Shown here: positions 19,255 through 31,179 of the stretch, in pieces | Numbering within the stretch: position 1 is the stretch's first letter | How the letters are laid out: every line of letters begins with the position of its first letter | NCBI RefSeq assembly: GCF_000186865.1 | Contig: NW_008705594.1 | Span: 210,808-258,918 of the forward strand | Direction: 5' to 3' | Source: Aureococcus anophagefferens | Taxonomy: Eukaryota; Sar; Pelagophyceae; Pelagomonadales; Pelagomonadaceae | DNA: 48,111 nt | Made by a program: the position numbers and the translations under genes | The notes under the pieces: generated by a model | The model's database searches: none | The model's input: only the letters and a program-made list of their open reading frames with translations | What the model was told of the DNA's origin: nothing

Positions 19255-19830
19255 TTCTTGTAGATATGTCAGCAGATATAGCAACTATAACCTACAATAA
19301 GCCAGCCATTCAAAATGCGTGGGATCCCGAGGTGTCGCTTTGCATTAGATGTGCCCTTGGACTGGCTGCCGCCGAATCTTCCATTCGTGCTGCGGTCATA
19401 ACAGGCAAGGGAAATTATTTTTGCACGGCCGCCAAATTTGATGATGTGCTGCGTGTAGAGCACCCAGTAAAGCTTAACTGAATCACGACCGAGGGCTTTT
19501 ACGTCGTTTTTGACTCATTCGTGACTTTCACCAAGCCTATAATTGCAGCTATTAATGGGCCTGCTTATGGGGGGGGTGTCACCTAGGCGACCCTCTGCGA
19601 TAAAACTATTGCTCTCGAGAATGCTTTATTTTCTCTGCCCTTTGTACAATGGCATGTTTCACCAGAAGGTTGCTCTACAACGCACCTGGCTTGAGCCGTT
19701 GGCGCAGTTGCAGCATCCAAAATGATTGCCGAGCACTGGATCCCGTCATCGTAAGACGCCTGAGATGTCGGGCTAGTGAATGAAGTCGTTGCAGAAAGAC
19801 TGTTGCTACCTGACGTTGCTCGTAGAAGCA
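19255..19830 (+). pseudogene. Crotonase domain b
   Basis: Recognised from ATITYNKPAIQNAW, VITGKGNYFCTAA (first oxyanion loop), KPIIAAINGPAYGGGVT (second loop), ALENALFSLPF and GLVNEVV. Paralogue of domain g (33005-33780). Several stops fall within it, including TGA at a position where domain g has Arg (HLARLSG). Confidence 0.75.
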
Positions 19831-21095
19831 TGCAGATCAGCAATCGGAATTTTTCCACCATAGAAGCAAGCGCCGACGCTTCCGAGGAGTACATCTTTGC
19901 CAATGCCGTAGAGTGTATTGCACTGGCAGAATCGTGCATGTCTTGATCTTTCCTGACGACCCAAGTACATGCTGGTGGTGGCTCCTTGGATTACAAGAAG
20001 CTGTGTCGTTCTATGATAGTTTCTCTTCCTCTCCCTTTGCTCCTAATCTTTGACTGGCATGCTGTAACAAAGCATGAATCTTCATCGCTGTCAGATGTTG
20101 TCCGGGAGATCCATTCATGTGTACAACTGGGCACAATCGAAGAGGCCTATCAGCATCAGCTCGCGAGCACCAGCAAACTGGCTAAAATCTCCCCTTCCTT
20201 CTCGCTGTTTGGCCATAAGCTCCCTGGTAACATAGCACGAGGCGAGTCGTTGTAGTTTCTCGTTGGGGAGTCTCTTGTAACTTAAACGTCGCCGACTAGG
20301 TGGGTCGTGGATTATAATCTCGCCTCTCCTGCGGGCTACGGCAGCTTCTTTTTTGGATCCTTGAAGTTGGAATATTCGACTTGGGGCATGTCACCCTCGC
20401 AGAGTCAGGCTATAGATCCATAGCAAGTTTTCCTTCTCGAAGCTTGCTATCCAGTGCTTGCGACCGCAGCGGGTTCGCGAACTCTCCTGCGAAACAGCAA
20501 CGCTGGTGTTTATATCGGTATATTGGGCTACAGTAACACCGGGCCAAGTATACCCTGGTGAAATGACGTCTCCGGTTCTACCTGCAGTGTTGATGTCTAC
20601 ACTGGAACCGTCACATCGCTGGCCGTTGCGTCTGGTAGGATTTCGTTTACTCTCGGGCTCACCGGTCCATGCTTTCCGATTGATACGGCATGTTCGGCAT
20701 CTTTGGTTGCTTTACATGTAGCAGTCGGTGCCTTGCGCAGTGCAGAGTGTCCTCTCGCATGTGTTTGCGGCGAAAATCTTCTTGAACAGATGATATTTGC
20801 CGCATTCACAATCGCAGGGATGCTTTCTTCGCGCGGTCGCTGCCACACGTTCGATTAGAGCGCTGATGGATATTGTCGCGGCGAGGGCTGGGCAGCCTTC
20901 GCGCTCCAACACCTAGATTAAAACATTGTGTCGGTTCCTGGTACTGCAGTATGACAGGATGGCCCTAGTGCAAGCCTCACAGCACCGAATGGCGCATCGC
21001 AACAAAAATTACTAGGTGCTGTGAGAGATGTGGGGGGAGGAAATGCAGCCCTGGAAGCTCACGGTACGGGAACAGCTCTTGGTGACCCTATCGAG

Positions 21096-21144
21096 GCTCC
21101 ACACTAGATACGTCACTGTTTGCGGCGTACATTAGTCAATTCAG
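21096..21144 (+). other. Intron A of KS2 (49 nt, GC-AG)
   Basis: Lies directly after GDPIE and before VGAATGAL, the same site as the introns of KS4 and KS5. It begins gctccacac (GC donor) and ends ttcag. Confidence 0.7.
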
Positions 21145-21320
21145 GTTGGTGCTGCGACTGGTGCTCTAAGCCGGAAGGCTCGGGGTAATGAAGAGATCCA
21201 ATGCACATCACTCAAGGGAAACATGGGCCATCTAGAGACTTGCGCGGCATCGGCAGGTCTGGTGTCGCTGACACTTCTGCCACTTCATAAAGCCATTGGG
21301 CCGACCAATGCGCAGCTATG

Positions 21321-21372
21321 AAAGTCATTTTTGCTTTCGAGGGTGGCCTGGGACAGGCACTGCTCCCACTAG
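21321..21372 (+). other. Intron B of KS2 (about 52 nt, donor eroded)
   Basis: Located before LNAHL, with acceptor ccactag. No GT is present at the expected donor (aaagtcatt), so the exact 5' border is uncertain. Confidence 0.5.
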
Positions 21373-21889
21373 GTTGAATGCGCACCTCATGTCTGTAATT
21401 TCATCAGTGACACGATCGTTCCACATGATGAATGAGTAGCTTCCCTGCTTTCGATCTTCAGGCAGACTAAGCTCATTTGGGTACAGCGGAACTATAGCCC
21501 ATGGGCTGTTTGCTCTGGTCAATACGCCTCACCCTATCGCTGGGTCGGTGAGGCAATGTAATTCGCTGTTTTGAGCAAAAAAACATTCAGGTCATAGACG
21601 TGACGTTTGTACGTAGCCGGCCTTCGCGTGTGCGTATGCAGTTATTTTGGTCCTGGCGCTCACTGAAGCTCGAAGGTGTCTCTGTGGCGTTCACTTCTAT
21701 CACTGCCCCACACCACACACTCACCACGACGGCGTCCTTGGGTTAACTCTGGACTCTTAAACTCGCTATTGGACCGTTAAAACGTAATCTCGACAATCTC
21801 TGACACTTGCATAGGGTACGACTCAAGATTGGCATCCGAAGAAGTTGTCGACATAAATGTAGAGGGTATGTCTTTGGCCAGAAACTTCG

Positions 21890-22250
21890 TATGATTACTT
21901 CGTGAGCGGCCAGACAGCTGGTATACTTGTATTCCACAAAGGTGGCGATACTGTCCTTAAGCTGCCACTTTCTGGCGAGACGCTACTACTATCGCCAGAA
22001 TTCGTTGTCATATTATTGGCAACCACGCTTGATGAAGAGGACGTGGGAATCACAAAAAAAATACTTGCAATTGATTTGTTCTCACGTCAGAATGCAACAA
22101 GAGCCTTGATGCATCCCTTTGGCGCGACCGTCAATCATGGGGCCGTACGTTTCCTCGTGGCAGACGTGGCGTCCTGGGATAACACGACGGTGGCGAGCGG
22201 GATCCACGTGCAACGAAGCGATTCTTCCTTGGCTCCAATCATTGATGAGA
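21890..22250 (+). pseudogene. Unassigned segment between KS2 and HMGS
   Basis: Long clean open stretch (no stop from 21902 into HMGS) with well-mixed composition (e.g. LLLATTLDEEDVGITKKIL). It may be a linker or the N-terminal extension of the HMGS. Not recognised. Confidence 0.4.
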
Positions 22251-22254
22251 GCAC

Positions 22255-23311
22255 GCCCATGGATCACGACGCTGTTGGTATTATCGCCCTATCTTACTAC
22301 GCTCCAAATCTAGCCCTGAATGCCTCCAGTGCGGAAGCATTCCACGTCAGTCCTGGCAGATACACAAGGGGGCGCGGGCAGGAAAATATCACATTTGTGA
22401 GCGATGATGAAGACACTGTGTCTATGGCATTGTCGAGCGTGAGGAAGCTGCTTCGATAATGTGAATTGACCTTCCCCGAAATTGGCCGCCTCGAGGTCGG
22501 CACCGAGAGTGCGGTGGACCGTGGTAAGTCAACCAAGTCGTTTTTGATGTCATTGTTTGAAGCTGACGACCACCACAGTGTTGAAGGGATCGACACATTC
22601 AATGCGTGCTATGGTGGGACAAATGCATTATTTAGTACCTCGAATTGGCTCCAGACCAAAGCATGGAATGGCACGTACGGTGTTGTGGTCTGTTCCGACC
22701 CAGCGGTCCACCCAGATCCTGCTTACATCTCTGGCATCGGAGCTTCTTCGATATCCCTGGTGGTTGCGTCGCAAGCATCAGTGCTGCTCCAACAAAGGCG
22801 CACGACCTTCATCAAGCACTCCTGGGACTTTTATCGACCTGCTGGGTGGCACACGAACGATGCGATTATGGACGTGAACATCGCAACAGGTCAATACGAA
22901 GAGGCCATGATGTGGTGCCAGGGCTGATTTAGTGAAACAGTTGGTCGACGGGATCTACTGACAACATTTGATCTCGTCGCATACCACAACAACGCTCCTT
23001 ATCATTCGAAGAGGAACTTGTGACTCATGTGTGAAGCGATGTATGGTAAACTCACCAAGGTCCAACACGAGAATTCGTTCCAAACGCACGTTGAGGCTGG
23101 CATTGCGATAAGCGCCCAAAATGCTACCACATATACGTGTCCAGTCTACGCGAGTCTGCTGTCATTCGCTCTCACGATTGGCTCTGTCCTGGCTAATCAA
23201 CGCATCCTATGCATGTCGTACGGATCCGGCTGTGCTGCTAGTATGTATGGACTGGACGTTACTGCTGCGCCCGTGTACACCTCAGATGTGCTCGCCAGCT
23301 TGCGTGATCGG
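22255..23311 (+). pseudogene. HMG-CoA-synthase-like (HCS/HMGS) domain
   Basis: Follows HMGS order: VGIIALSYYAPN, GRYTRGRGQ, IGRLEVGTES (general-base Glu), FNACYGG with the nucleophilic Cys (22607-22609), DFYRPAGW, YHNNAPYH (catalytic His), and SYGSGCAASM near the end. The family condenses acetyl groups with a beta-keto acyl chain; in PKS beta-branching it attacks an ACP-bound beta-ketone. Only four stops (TAA 22457, TGA near 22925 and 23018, TAG 23312). It lies in one frame with the KSs and ACPs, so it is a domain of the same giant gene. Confidence 0.8.
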
Positions 23312-23499
23312 TAGCAAACACCATTAGAGGACGCCCTACTACTCGTCAACGCTTTTGAGATGACACATTGATGATTCGGATACGAGCCGTCCCATCACGA
23401 GTGCTGATAGGATGCAGCCTTTTATCTCAAGGGAGTCAGTGCAATGGGGGTCCGTGCCTACCAAGCCCATTCTACAGTAACGTTGATCAAGGTAGACTC

Positions 23500-24016
23500 G
23501 CTGGATTCTTCGCGTGTTGTCCGCGTCGAGCTAGCCTAGGACTCAGTGAGTGACTCGTTGCTTGAGGAGCTCATCCCAGTCCTGGATCCCGGACGAATCA
23601 CAGTTTTCGCATTTGCCACAGCTGCTGAGAGTGCTGTCGAAAGCGCCGTGGCAGAGAGAACCCTTCTTAATGAGATCGCGCGACAGAGCCGTCATCTTCC
23701 CATCGTCTTCTCGAGTCGCGGGAGCGCAGCAGGGGGGAAATTGTTGATTATTGCGGTTGCAGATCTCGCGATTGCAACGTCTCAGTCCACGTTTGGACTA
23801 TCTGTCGCGCTTGGTCAACCCCCGGGCATTGCCCCCTTGGGACTCCGCAGGCGGGTCAGATCCCACCTCATTCGGCGATGGGTGCTGCTTCAAGAGAAAC
23901 TTGATGCAAGCACAGCGCGGAGGAGCGGGTTGATCGAGGTCATTACCTCGAGAGGTGAAGAACATGAGTTTCTTTGCTCTCTAGACCACTGTTTAGCATC
24001 GACCGTGGGCTCATAG
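23500..24016 (+). pseudogene. Crotonase domain c (ECH1-like position)
   Basis: Crotonase core: PIVFSSRGSAAGGKLL (second oxyanion loop), DLAIATSQSTFGLS, then LGLRRR and SGLIEV. It directly follows the HMGS, the place of the ECH1 dehydratase in bacterial cassettes (PksH/CurE type). The assignment as ECH1 rests on order, not on diagnostic residues. Confidence 0.65.
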
Positions 24017-24019
24017 ATG

Positions 24020-25410
24020 TAGACGATTCTCCCGGGAGTCTCGACAGCTGATACGCCGACGCACAGTACCCAGCAGCTTCAATTCAAATGTCCCCTGGCA
24101 GGGGTTGGAGAAATGTGGGTGGACGAGGGCTCTTGCTGTTGGGGGGGGACAGCTGAGTACATTCACAGTCTTCAGCGGGAAGGGATACACGCTGTACTGC
24201 TGCAGACAGGTTCCAGGACCCAGAGAGCACGTCTGGGTCCTCACACTGAAGCGATTCCACCGAAGAGGCTGGCGTCTGACCTGCAGGCGTGGTGATTGAT
24301 TTCGAAAACTCTTACGAAGCTCCAAGCTCCCCTACTTTGCATTTTGCAGAGATATAGCTTGCAAGTGTCCAATTGGATGCTTGATGCCGACTGGAGGACG
24401 GGTGAGACTCAAGCTCATGGAGAAACATGTGAAGCTACCGAACACGCTCCGGACTCCGAGCTCACATGTGAAAGTAAGGACTTACTACAGATTGGCGTCA
24501 TTTCGTCCCTTCATGATGCTGCCTCTACCCAATATTCTCATGCGCTCACTCTTGCTTACACAGTGACCTTGGCACCTCGTATCGGAGCCCGCAACACAAC
24601 CACGCTGCTACGAACCAGGCCGCAACCGGCGAGTTGCGATATCACTATGAATCAAAACAGTGGGTAGAAGCTTATTTATGATAGGCGTTCTACCCAATAG
24701 ATTAGGCATGCTCCTGGACGATACCTTGCTGCTGAAAATAGATTCATTTGAGGGCTTTTTTCGGGCAAGCGTGCAACTTGGTTAGAAGAGCACACAACAA
24801 CACCGTTCTTTGGGCTCTTCATCGGGCAATTCACCCCAGTCTCTATGCCATGCCCGTCGTTTAGAGAACTCTGTCTCACAAACACAGTTTGAGAGTCAGC
24901 AGCGGACGAGCCGGCGATGTAAGCCATGGGATATGATCGCATCAGGAAAATGGGACCTTGTCGACAACAGTGAAGCACTTCTGGATTTCCGGCGCAGGTC
25001 GACATGTGAACGCTTGCACGTCATACCCTATTTTGTGTTCGTAAATTCGACTCTTGAACTGTCGATGCAATTCTTTGCTTCATACACCCTGAGCTCCGTC
25101 AACACTCGCTTCGGCGCAGTGATTCTGCAGATAGGGGCGAGGTCGGTGCAATGTATGATCTTGGTCATGCTATTTGCCGTTGCGAGTGGCCGACGATACT
25201 TGAACTTGCTGCTAAGACGCCAAGACTTGAGTTGGAACCACTGATCGGAGCTTGCGACATTCTATTCCTCTCTAACACCTCAACACCTCAAGGCGTCCTC
25301 GTGTTGGCGTTGGTTTCTGATACGGTTAAGCTACTTCTCAATCCCGCGTCGCATGCTGAAGTGCTCTTGGCCACAGCGAAGCGAGACGCAGAACTCTAAA
25401 CACGAGTCCA
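24020..25410 (+). pseudogene. Degenerate PKS stretch between the two ECH domains
   Basis: Same frame as the flanking domains. Possible crotonase echoes (VDEGSCCWGGTAEYIHSL, HAVLLQTGS, LDADWRTGE, and ACDILFLSNTSTPQG) suggest one or two eroded domains. Stops are frequent. No firm assignment. Confidence 0.35.
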
Positions 25411-25419
25411 GCGGGCACG

Positions 25420-25990
25420 GTTGCGATTGGTGCGTCTAACGATTTCTGTCTCGGCTGTCATGGAGCTCAACGACCCGAGTAGTTTTAACGCATAGCGCCA
25501 GAGCATGCTGGACGACTTCATAGTACTCATGAAAACGCTAAATCATCTAGTCTGTTGCAAGCAGGTAAATGCGAACAAATTCTAGGGTGCGGGTGCCCAC
25601 TTCTGCCCTGGAGCGCGGCATGAAGAATTCGAGCACGGTGTACTATCAATTTTGTCTGCATAAAGTAACACAACCAGGAGCCTTTGAATGCTCGCGGTGC
25701 CTACCTTTGCCTCAATCCACGGGAAGCTCATAGGAGGCGGTGTTGCGTTTGCTCTCGCGGCAGATTGGCGCGCCTGCAGTGTGAAAACGACGCTCAATTT
25801 TGGTAATTTGCCACGCGGTGTGAATCCTCTTTTCATGCTCAGTCGCGCGTTGTGAATAATGGTGGGACGCTCCACAGCTTTTCAGATCTATTCGGAAGAT
25901 GGGGTCATCTCAGGTGAGTAAGCAAAGACGCTTGGATTGCTAGACCAAGTGACACCCAGTCATGCTGAATCAAAATTTCTTGCAGCAAGA
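25420..25990 (+). pseudogene. Crotonase domain e (ECH2-like position)
   Basis: VMELNDPSSFNA start, GAGAHFCPGARHEE first oxyanion loop, IHGKLIGGGVAFALAADWR second loop, then LNFGNLPRGVNP. The GGGVAFAL.AD pattern and its place between HMGS/ECH1 and an ACP triplet fit an ECH2 decarboxylase of a beta-branching cassette (PksI/CurF type), by position. Several stops, no frameshift. Confidence 0.7.
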
Positions 25991-26235
25991 TGGGCGCTAA
26001 GCTAAGCATACAGCATATCCTGATAGAACCGCGTGGCGAGGGAGTGCGTGTAAGAAACCGCCCACGGCGCCTTAGAGGTTATACTTTTTGCTGACTCGAC
26101 TAGAAGCCGAGCAGTATCACTGCGTGGCTTGTCCAAAACTTAAAGAGTATCGCAGTTCCCAAATTCGCGTTCTCTTCTATTTTTTCTACTTGCACCAAAG
26201 AGCAACATATTTGATGCGCTGCCGCAGGTCAGTGC

Positions 26236-26955
26236 CTGTGTTTCAGGAGTGCTCGGGACTCAAGTCGCTGGCGACGCGCCGTTGATGGCGGCGGGTATCG
26301 ACTCTCTGGGTGCCACAGAGCTGTAGCGAGCACTGAGCGACGAGTTCAGCGCCTAGCTCCCAGCCACGCTCCTCTTCGACCACCCTTCGATCGAGGGGGT
26401 TGCATCTTTTGTGAGCCAATCATGTCAAGTACCATCGCCGCACGTGGGTGAAACCGTCTGTTGCCAAGTGGACACGCACCAAGTGCAAGCAACCGTGGTC
26501 TCTTGCGTCGCAGAGGTGCTCGGGACTCAAGTCGCTGGCGACGCGCCGTTGATGGCGGCGGGTATCGACTCTCTGGGTGCCACAGAGCTGTAGCGAGCAC
26601 TGAGCGACGAGTTCAGCGCCTAGCTCCCAGCCACGCTCCTCTTCGACCACCCTTCGATCGAGGGGGTTGCATCTTTTGTGAGCCAATCATGTCAAGTACC
26701 ATCGCCGCACGTGGGTGAAACCGTCTGTTGCCAAGTGGACACGCACCAAGTGCAAGCAACCGTGGTCTCTTGCGTCGCAGAGGTGCTCGGGACTCAAGTC
26801 GCTGGCGACGCGCCGTTGATGGCGGCGGGTATCGACTCTCTGGGTGCCACAGAGCTGTAGCGAGCACTGAGCGACGAGTTCAGCGCCTAGCTCCCAGCCA
26901 CGCTCCTCTTCGACCACCCTTCGATCGAGGGGGTTGCATCTTCGGTGAGCCAAGT
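26236..26955 (+). pseudogene. PKS ACP4-ACP5-ACP6, near-identical tandem carrier domains
   Basis: Three carriers, each with PPant Ser in AGIDSLGATEL and LLFDHPSIEGVASF, spaced exactly 267 bp. Each copy carries the same two in-frame TAG codons (TEL-TAG-RAL and FSA-TAG-LPATLL). Tandem ACPs are typical at beta-branching steps of bacterial PKSs. Confidence 0.85.
26250..26948 (+). repeat. 267-bp tandem repeat (2.6 units)
   Basis: Units start at 26250, 26517 and 26784 (gctcgggactcaagtcgctg). They are essentially identical until the third diverges at about 26941. The repeat is the ACP module and includes its two TAG codons. Confidence 0.9.
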
Positions 26956-27134
26956 AGTTTTAGAATCATCGCCGCACGCGGTCGAGACTGAGTTGATCGT
27001 TTAATCCCCAGAGTAGGCAAAGTATTCGTAGGCCCCAAGAACTGACCTTCAGGTGTCGTCAGGTTCACTAGTCCAACAAACTCTACTTGAATCAACAAGA
27101 AACAGCTCTCTAGATGCTGGCACTTCTCAAGCGC

Positions 27135-28330
27135 GCAGTGTCTCCATCAGTGCGTTGTCATTTCAACTAAATGGTGGCATCGCGAGGTTAGTTTCAATGC
27201 GTTCCCTTTTGTTTCGAGCCCTGGCAACGCCTTCAGACATCCCCCCACTGCGATGGGCCGCCGTTTCTGGAGACACCGCAGCAGGCTACGGATCCTTCCT
27301 TCTTGATCTTCATTTGGAATATCAGATGTTTGGCATTTCCCCGAATCAAGCATGAACCATGGACCGTCATTTTATCATGCTCCTCGTAGGGGCAGATTCT
27401 GCGTTGAAATCATGCAAGGAAGCATCGCGCAGGCATGAGCGAGACGTTGGTGTTTTCGTAGGAATCCTTGGAAAACCTATTGAAGAGGCCGCTGCCGGCC
27501 TTCCTTCCAGAGCAGGTATCCAATAAACTTCCTTTGCCAGTGGCCAAACGTCATTTATTCTCGGGCTCACAGGCCCTTCTCTTTCTCTTGATACCGCGTG
27601 CTCTTCGCAACTCGTTGCTATTCACCTCGCATCTACCGCTCTGACGTGTCATGAATGCCCAGACGCCATCGCTTCGGGCGTTGGGTTGCTCGGGCCTATT
27701 TTCACGGGTGCCTTTGCCTCTCAGGGCATGCTGTCTGGGCGGGGTTGATGCCACACCTTTGATGTCAGAGGAGACGGGTACTGTCGCGGGGAGGGCTCCG
27801 TGTCCATCTTGTTGTCCGTGGGTGAACTTGCTCAATTTGAGGTCGACGCGACACGGGTGCAAAACGACGGACGGAGCGCAAGTTTGACCGCTCCTAATGG
27901 ATCTGCGCAGCGGCGTCTTATTGCCGGTGTTCAAGACTCGCTTGTCACTAAAATCAAGGGCAGTCCCAGTGCCCTCGAGGCGCATGGCACGGGAACCGCG
28001 CTTGGAGATCCCGTAGAGGTTGGCGCAGCTACGAGCGCGCTCTGTGAGACGGGAATCGAGGTTTCTTGCACCTCGCTGAAAGCCAACATGGGACATCTGG
28101 AGGCCGTCGCGGGCGGGGCTGGGGCGGCGGCCCTGCTTTGTTTGTCGTTGTCATTTCGAAGTGTCGCTGCCAACGCCCAGACGCGGAATCTGAATCCGCA
28201 CCTCGTCAATGTTGTCTGAAGTGCGCCCTTTCAGATCCCACTCTGCGATTTAGCGCCTCTGTCGTGAGCACCCCTGGGTCGACTCAGCTCATTCGGGGCA
28301 ACGGGGACGATTGCTCATGGGGCTTTTGCA
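27135..28330 (+). pseudogene. PKS ketosynthase KS3
   Basis: Cys in DTACSSQ (27599-27601), His in EAHGTGT and GHLEAV, C-terminal GRLSSFGATGTIAHG, RW motif intact; all catalytic residues present. The long stretch 27800-28219 has no stop. TGA 27746-27748 replaces the Arg before CHTFD. No introns. Confidence 0.8.
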
Positions 28331-28889
28331 GCTCGTTACCTTGCGATTTTGTTTACATATATGACGACGTCTTTGTATCGGTCGTAATGAGCGTCTCAAA
28401 AGCGATCAGAGGCAACGTGTATTATAAATCGAGGTGTCTTGCTTGACTCAGAGGGCGCATCAAATACGCCACCGCTCGAACTGCAGCGAGGTCCTTGCGT
28501 TTCCTTAACCGGTACCTGCACAAGCGAGCGTCGCTGAATCGATGCGACGTTGCGCTTTTGAGGCTGCAATACATTGCTGAGTTTCGCGGCTGATGCTCGG
28601 CCGTGGCTGTTTGCCAGAGCTCAATTACAAGTGAATTGGTGTACAGAGAGAAAAACCGAGGTTTGTGCTTTCTTCCTCCCGGATGGCACTGGAGTCTCCT
28701 AATATGAAAGACTCGAGAGAACAGTGGCATCTGGGGTTCCTACTTTTGAACTCTATGGGGAACAGCATTTTCTTCTTGCGTCTAGCAGCCCGTAAGTCTC
28801 TTCCATGTGTGGCGATCCAAAACGGTGCGTTTAGTGATCTGGAGCACACACCACCCATCCTCGGGCTGGTGCGAGCCGAAGAACTCGAC

Positions 28890-29600
28890 CAGTCCGGCTT
28901 CTGTTCCTCCACGGCATGGACACGTACGCGGAATTTCAAGCGGGTTCCATGAATCACCAGGGGTGGCTTCCAAGCCAAACAATCGAGTGGATGACAGTGA
29001 GCGCTCCGAACCAGGGTGCTGACTTTTCATCTGGAGCCGGTGGGGCGTTCTTGCGCAAGCGGTTCGGGTACGACCCGCGGAAGTCGCGGTCGTGGCGCCT
29101 GATTACGCAGTATTCCCTGACAAGCGCGAGCCAAGCCGAGATGTTTGCGTGAATCCGCAGAGCGACAGATCTCAACAACGACAGCTTCGGGCTGCGGGAG
29201 GATTGGATGGCATCTGTCGAGCAGATAACACGGGCCGAGAGGGAACAGGCTCCGATTCACGGTTTGGCAGGTATCAGTGAGGGCGGCACCGCAGCGTCGA
29301 TTCTCGTCAATCATAATGCCACTGCTTTTGGGCCAGGATTCTAGGGATGATTGCTGATCAGCATCTGCGCGCTGACGTCGCCCGCTCATAGTCACCTGTA
29401 CGAGGACGGAGCAGGCAACACGCCGTCCCTGCACTTGGTCGGCGATTGCGACACCAACGATATTCAGCAAATGGTCGGACGGACTGCGGGGCTCTTTGGG
29501 TCTAGCTCTGGGATTTGCGTGTTCCGCGGAGGGCACAAATTGCCCAACATGAGCCCGCGGTTGGTCGATGCGTTGGAAGCACTCCACTTCATTACAAGCG
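28890..29600 (+). pseudogene. FSH1-family serine hydrolase domain b
   Basis: Paralogue of 15385-16100: FLHGMDTYAEF, SAPNQGADFSSGAG, GLAGISEGGTAAS (Ser codon 29276-29278), SLHLVGDCDT (Asp), GGHKLPNMSPRL (His). The full catalytic triad pattern is retained; stops are few. It follows KS3 as domain a follows KS1, so a KS-FSH1-X-crotonase supermodule has been duplicated. Confidence 0.7.
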
Positions 29601-29639
29601 GCAGGCCCGTCGCTCATGCGAGTGACCCTGTTCGATTGA

Positions 29640-31095
29640 AACACAAATGCTTCTACTAGAAGTACGATCATGAGTATATTCCTTGTCAGGCACTCAAGGA
29701 TGCCAGGTCCAGTGAAATTTGTTCCCATAACATGGATGCTCATTCGCGCACTACGCATGCGTATTGGCAAGACGGGCACGTTCTGCGTTTGGAGTGTGGG
29801 CGCCTATAGACAATTACTCTTCTCCTGGCAAGTATGCTTCACTCCGTCGCGTGCTACGCTCTCGTTCTCTCGGAGACTGACGATGGCGCGCAGAATTTGA
29901 CGATGCGATCAGCTAGGTGCAGTCTCGCTCCCGGTCTGGAAAGATACATCACGACTCCAATCCTCGCACTCCTTGGCAAAGAATTGGTGAATATTGCCGA
30001 AGTCGCGGACTGGTGCATTGCTACGAGAGGACGTCAACCAAGAGAGTGCGTGATGACTTGTGCATGGAATGAGAGTGTGCTTGTCTTTGACAGGAGAGAT
30101 GCTTTTGTAAAATTGAGAGGCTGCACGTTGACACTGTAGCGCATCAAGGTCCTTGGTATTTGAAACACGCTAGCCTCGATGCGCAAAAAGCTTGCGTTGC
30201 TCGCGGCTCAAGAAAGGTGAGGGAGCGATGCAAGATGGGCCGGGGTCGTTGCGTCGACTTCGCGTCTCATTGTGCTTCGTGGTAGCACAGGTCGGCCTTT
30301 GTGAGGTGCGAAATCGACCGAGGCGTTCATGTCGCCGTCAGTGCCGAGACTCAAAGAATCTTTGTGCTGTTGGAGTTCAGACTGGGTGACTATGATTCGG
30401 CCTGCCGTCCAGTGCAGTCAGCTTTAGGAGCAGGTGATGCGATATTCAGCTGGTGTCGTTGTTGACTTTAGTATGCGCAGCTCGGGAGAGCTTTCCCCGC
30501 CTCTCATTGCAGCCCCGATAATACTAGTGACTGAAAAAGCGTCTCATGCGTGCCTTGGCTAACAGATTGTTCGAGACTACACGCTCATCGTCAATCGGGG
30601 CCAGGAATCGTCTTCGGTTGGTCAAGGGAATGACTTGACTCTCTGAACTGCAGTCTCGTGTTTTAAGTGTCTGGCAGCAACCTGGGCCAACATTGTTCCT
30701 ACCGCCCAGCTCCAGGTCTCTTTGCGTGCCACTAGACAGATATAAGTCTCAAGTGTCCACCTCGCTGTCGTTGCTGGCCACGGCACAGCTTACGTGTGCT
30801 TGACTCGATTGGAGCCAGCGGAGGTGAGTTCCTTGACTGCGATTCTGGGCGCCGCCCGCAAAAGCGGAATAAACATCGACGTACTCGCATCTTGCTACGA
30901 GGACAATCACATTCCCGACACTTGGCTACTAGGCAACGAAACGCTGGTTGGTAAAACAATGGTGGCTGCGGGGCTCTTGACGTTCGATACAATGTCATCT
31001 CTCCGAGGCATTTCGATCATGGCGGTCGCCGATGTCGAGGCCCTGTACAGACCAGTTGAATCTTTGACGCGAGCCGACAGCCTCGAAGCCGCTTG
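29640..31095 (+). pseudogene. Region X-b: degenerate crotonase-like stretch
   Basis: Paralogue of X-a. Better preserved words: WQDGHVLRLECGRL, TTPILALLGKELVN, ADWCIATRG, CCWSSDWV, and a clean ORF at 30794-31096. A third, short relative lies at 42880-42995. The first half resembles a crotonase; the second half (ILGAARKSGINIDVLAS, GISIMAVADVEAL) may be another. Confidence 0.45.
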
Positions 31096-31179
31096 AGTGA
31101 AGCTCATCGACGATATCAAGCAGGAGAATCAACAAAAGGCGACAGACCCGATGAACCAGGATTTGCTCCTGCTTCCGGC

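Larger units (their letters stand above)
20180..21510 (+). pseudogene. PKS ketosynthase KS2, with two mini-introns
   Basis: Catalytic Cys in DTACSAS (20691-20693), His in EAHGTGT and GHLETC, all intact; RW motif and GRLSSFGYSGTIAHG present. A TAG at 20421-20423 replaces the first Gln of the near-invariant DPQQ motif. The frame moves from 0 to 1 across intron A (21096-21144) and to 2 across intron B (about 21321-21372). It feeds the HMGS cassette immediately downstream. Confidence 0.8.

Noticed and set aside
26250..26948. Tandem repeat as CRISPR or satellite
   Set aside because: The 267-bp unit is a carrier-protein domain (DSL motif, LLFDHPS); there are no short repeats with unique spacers.
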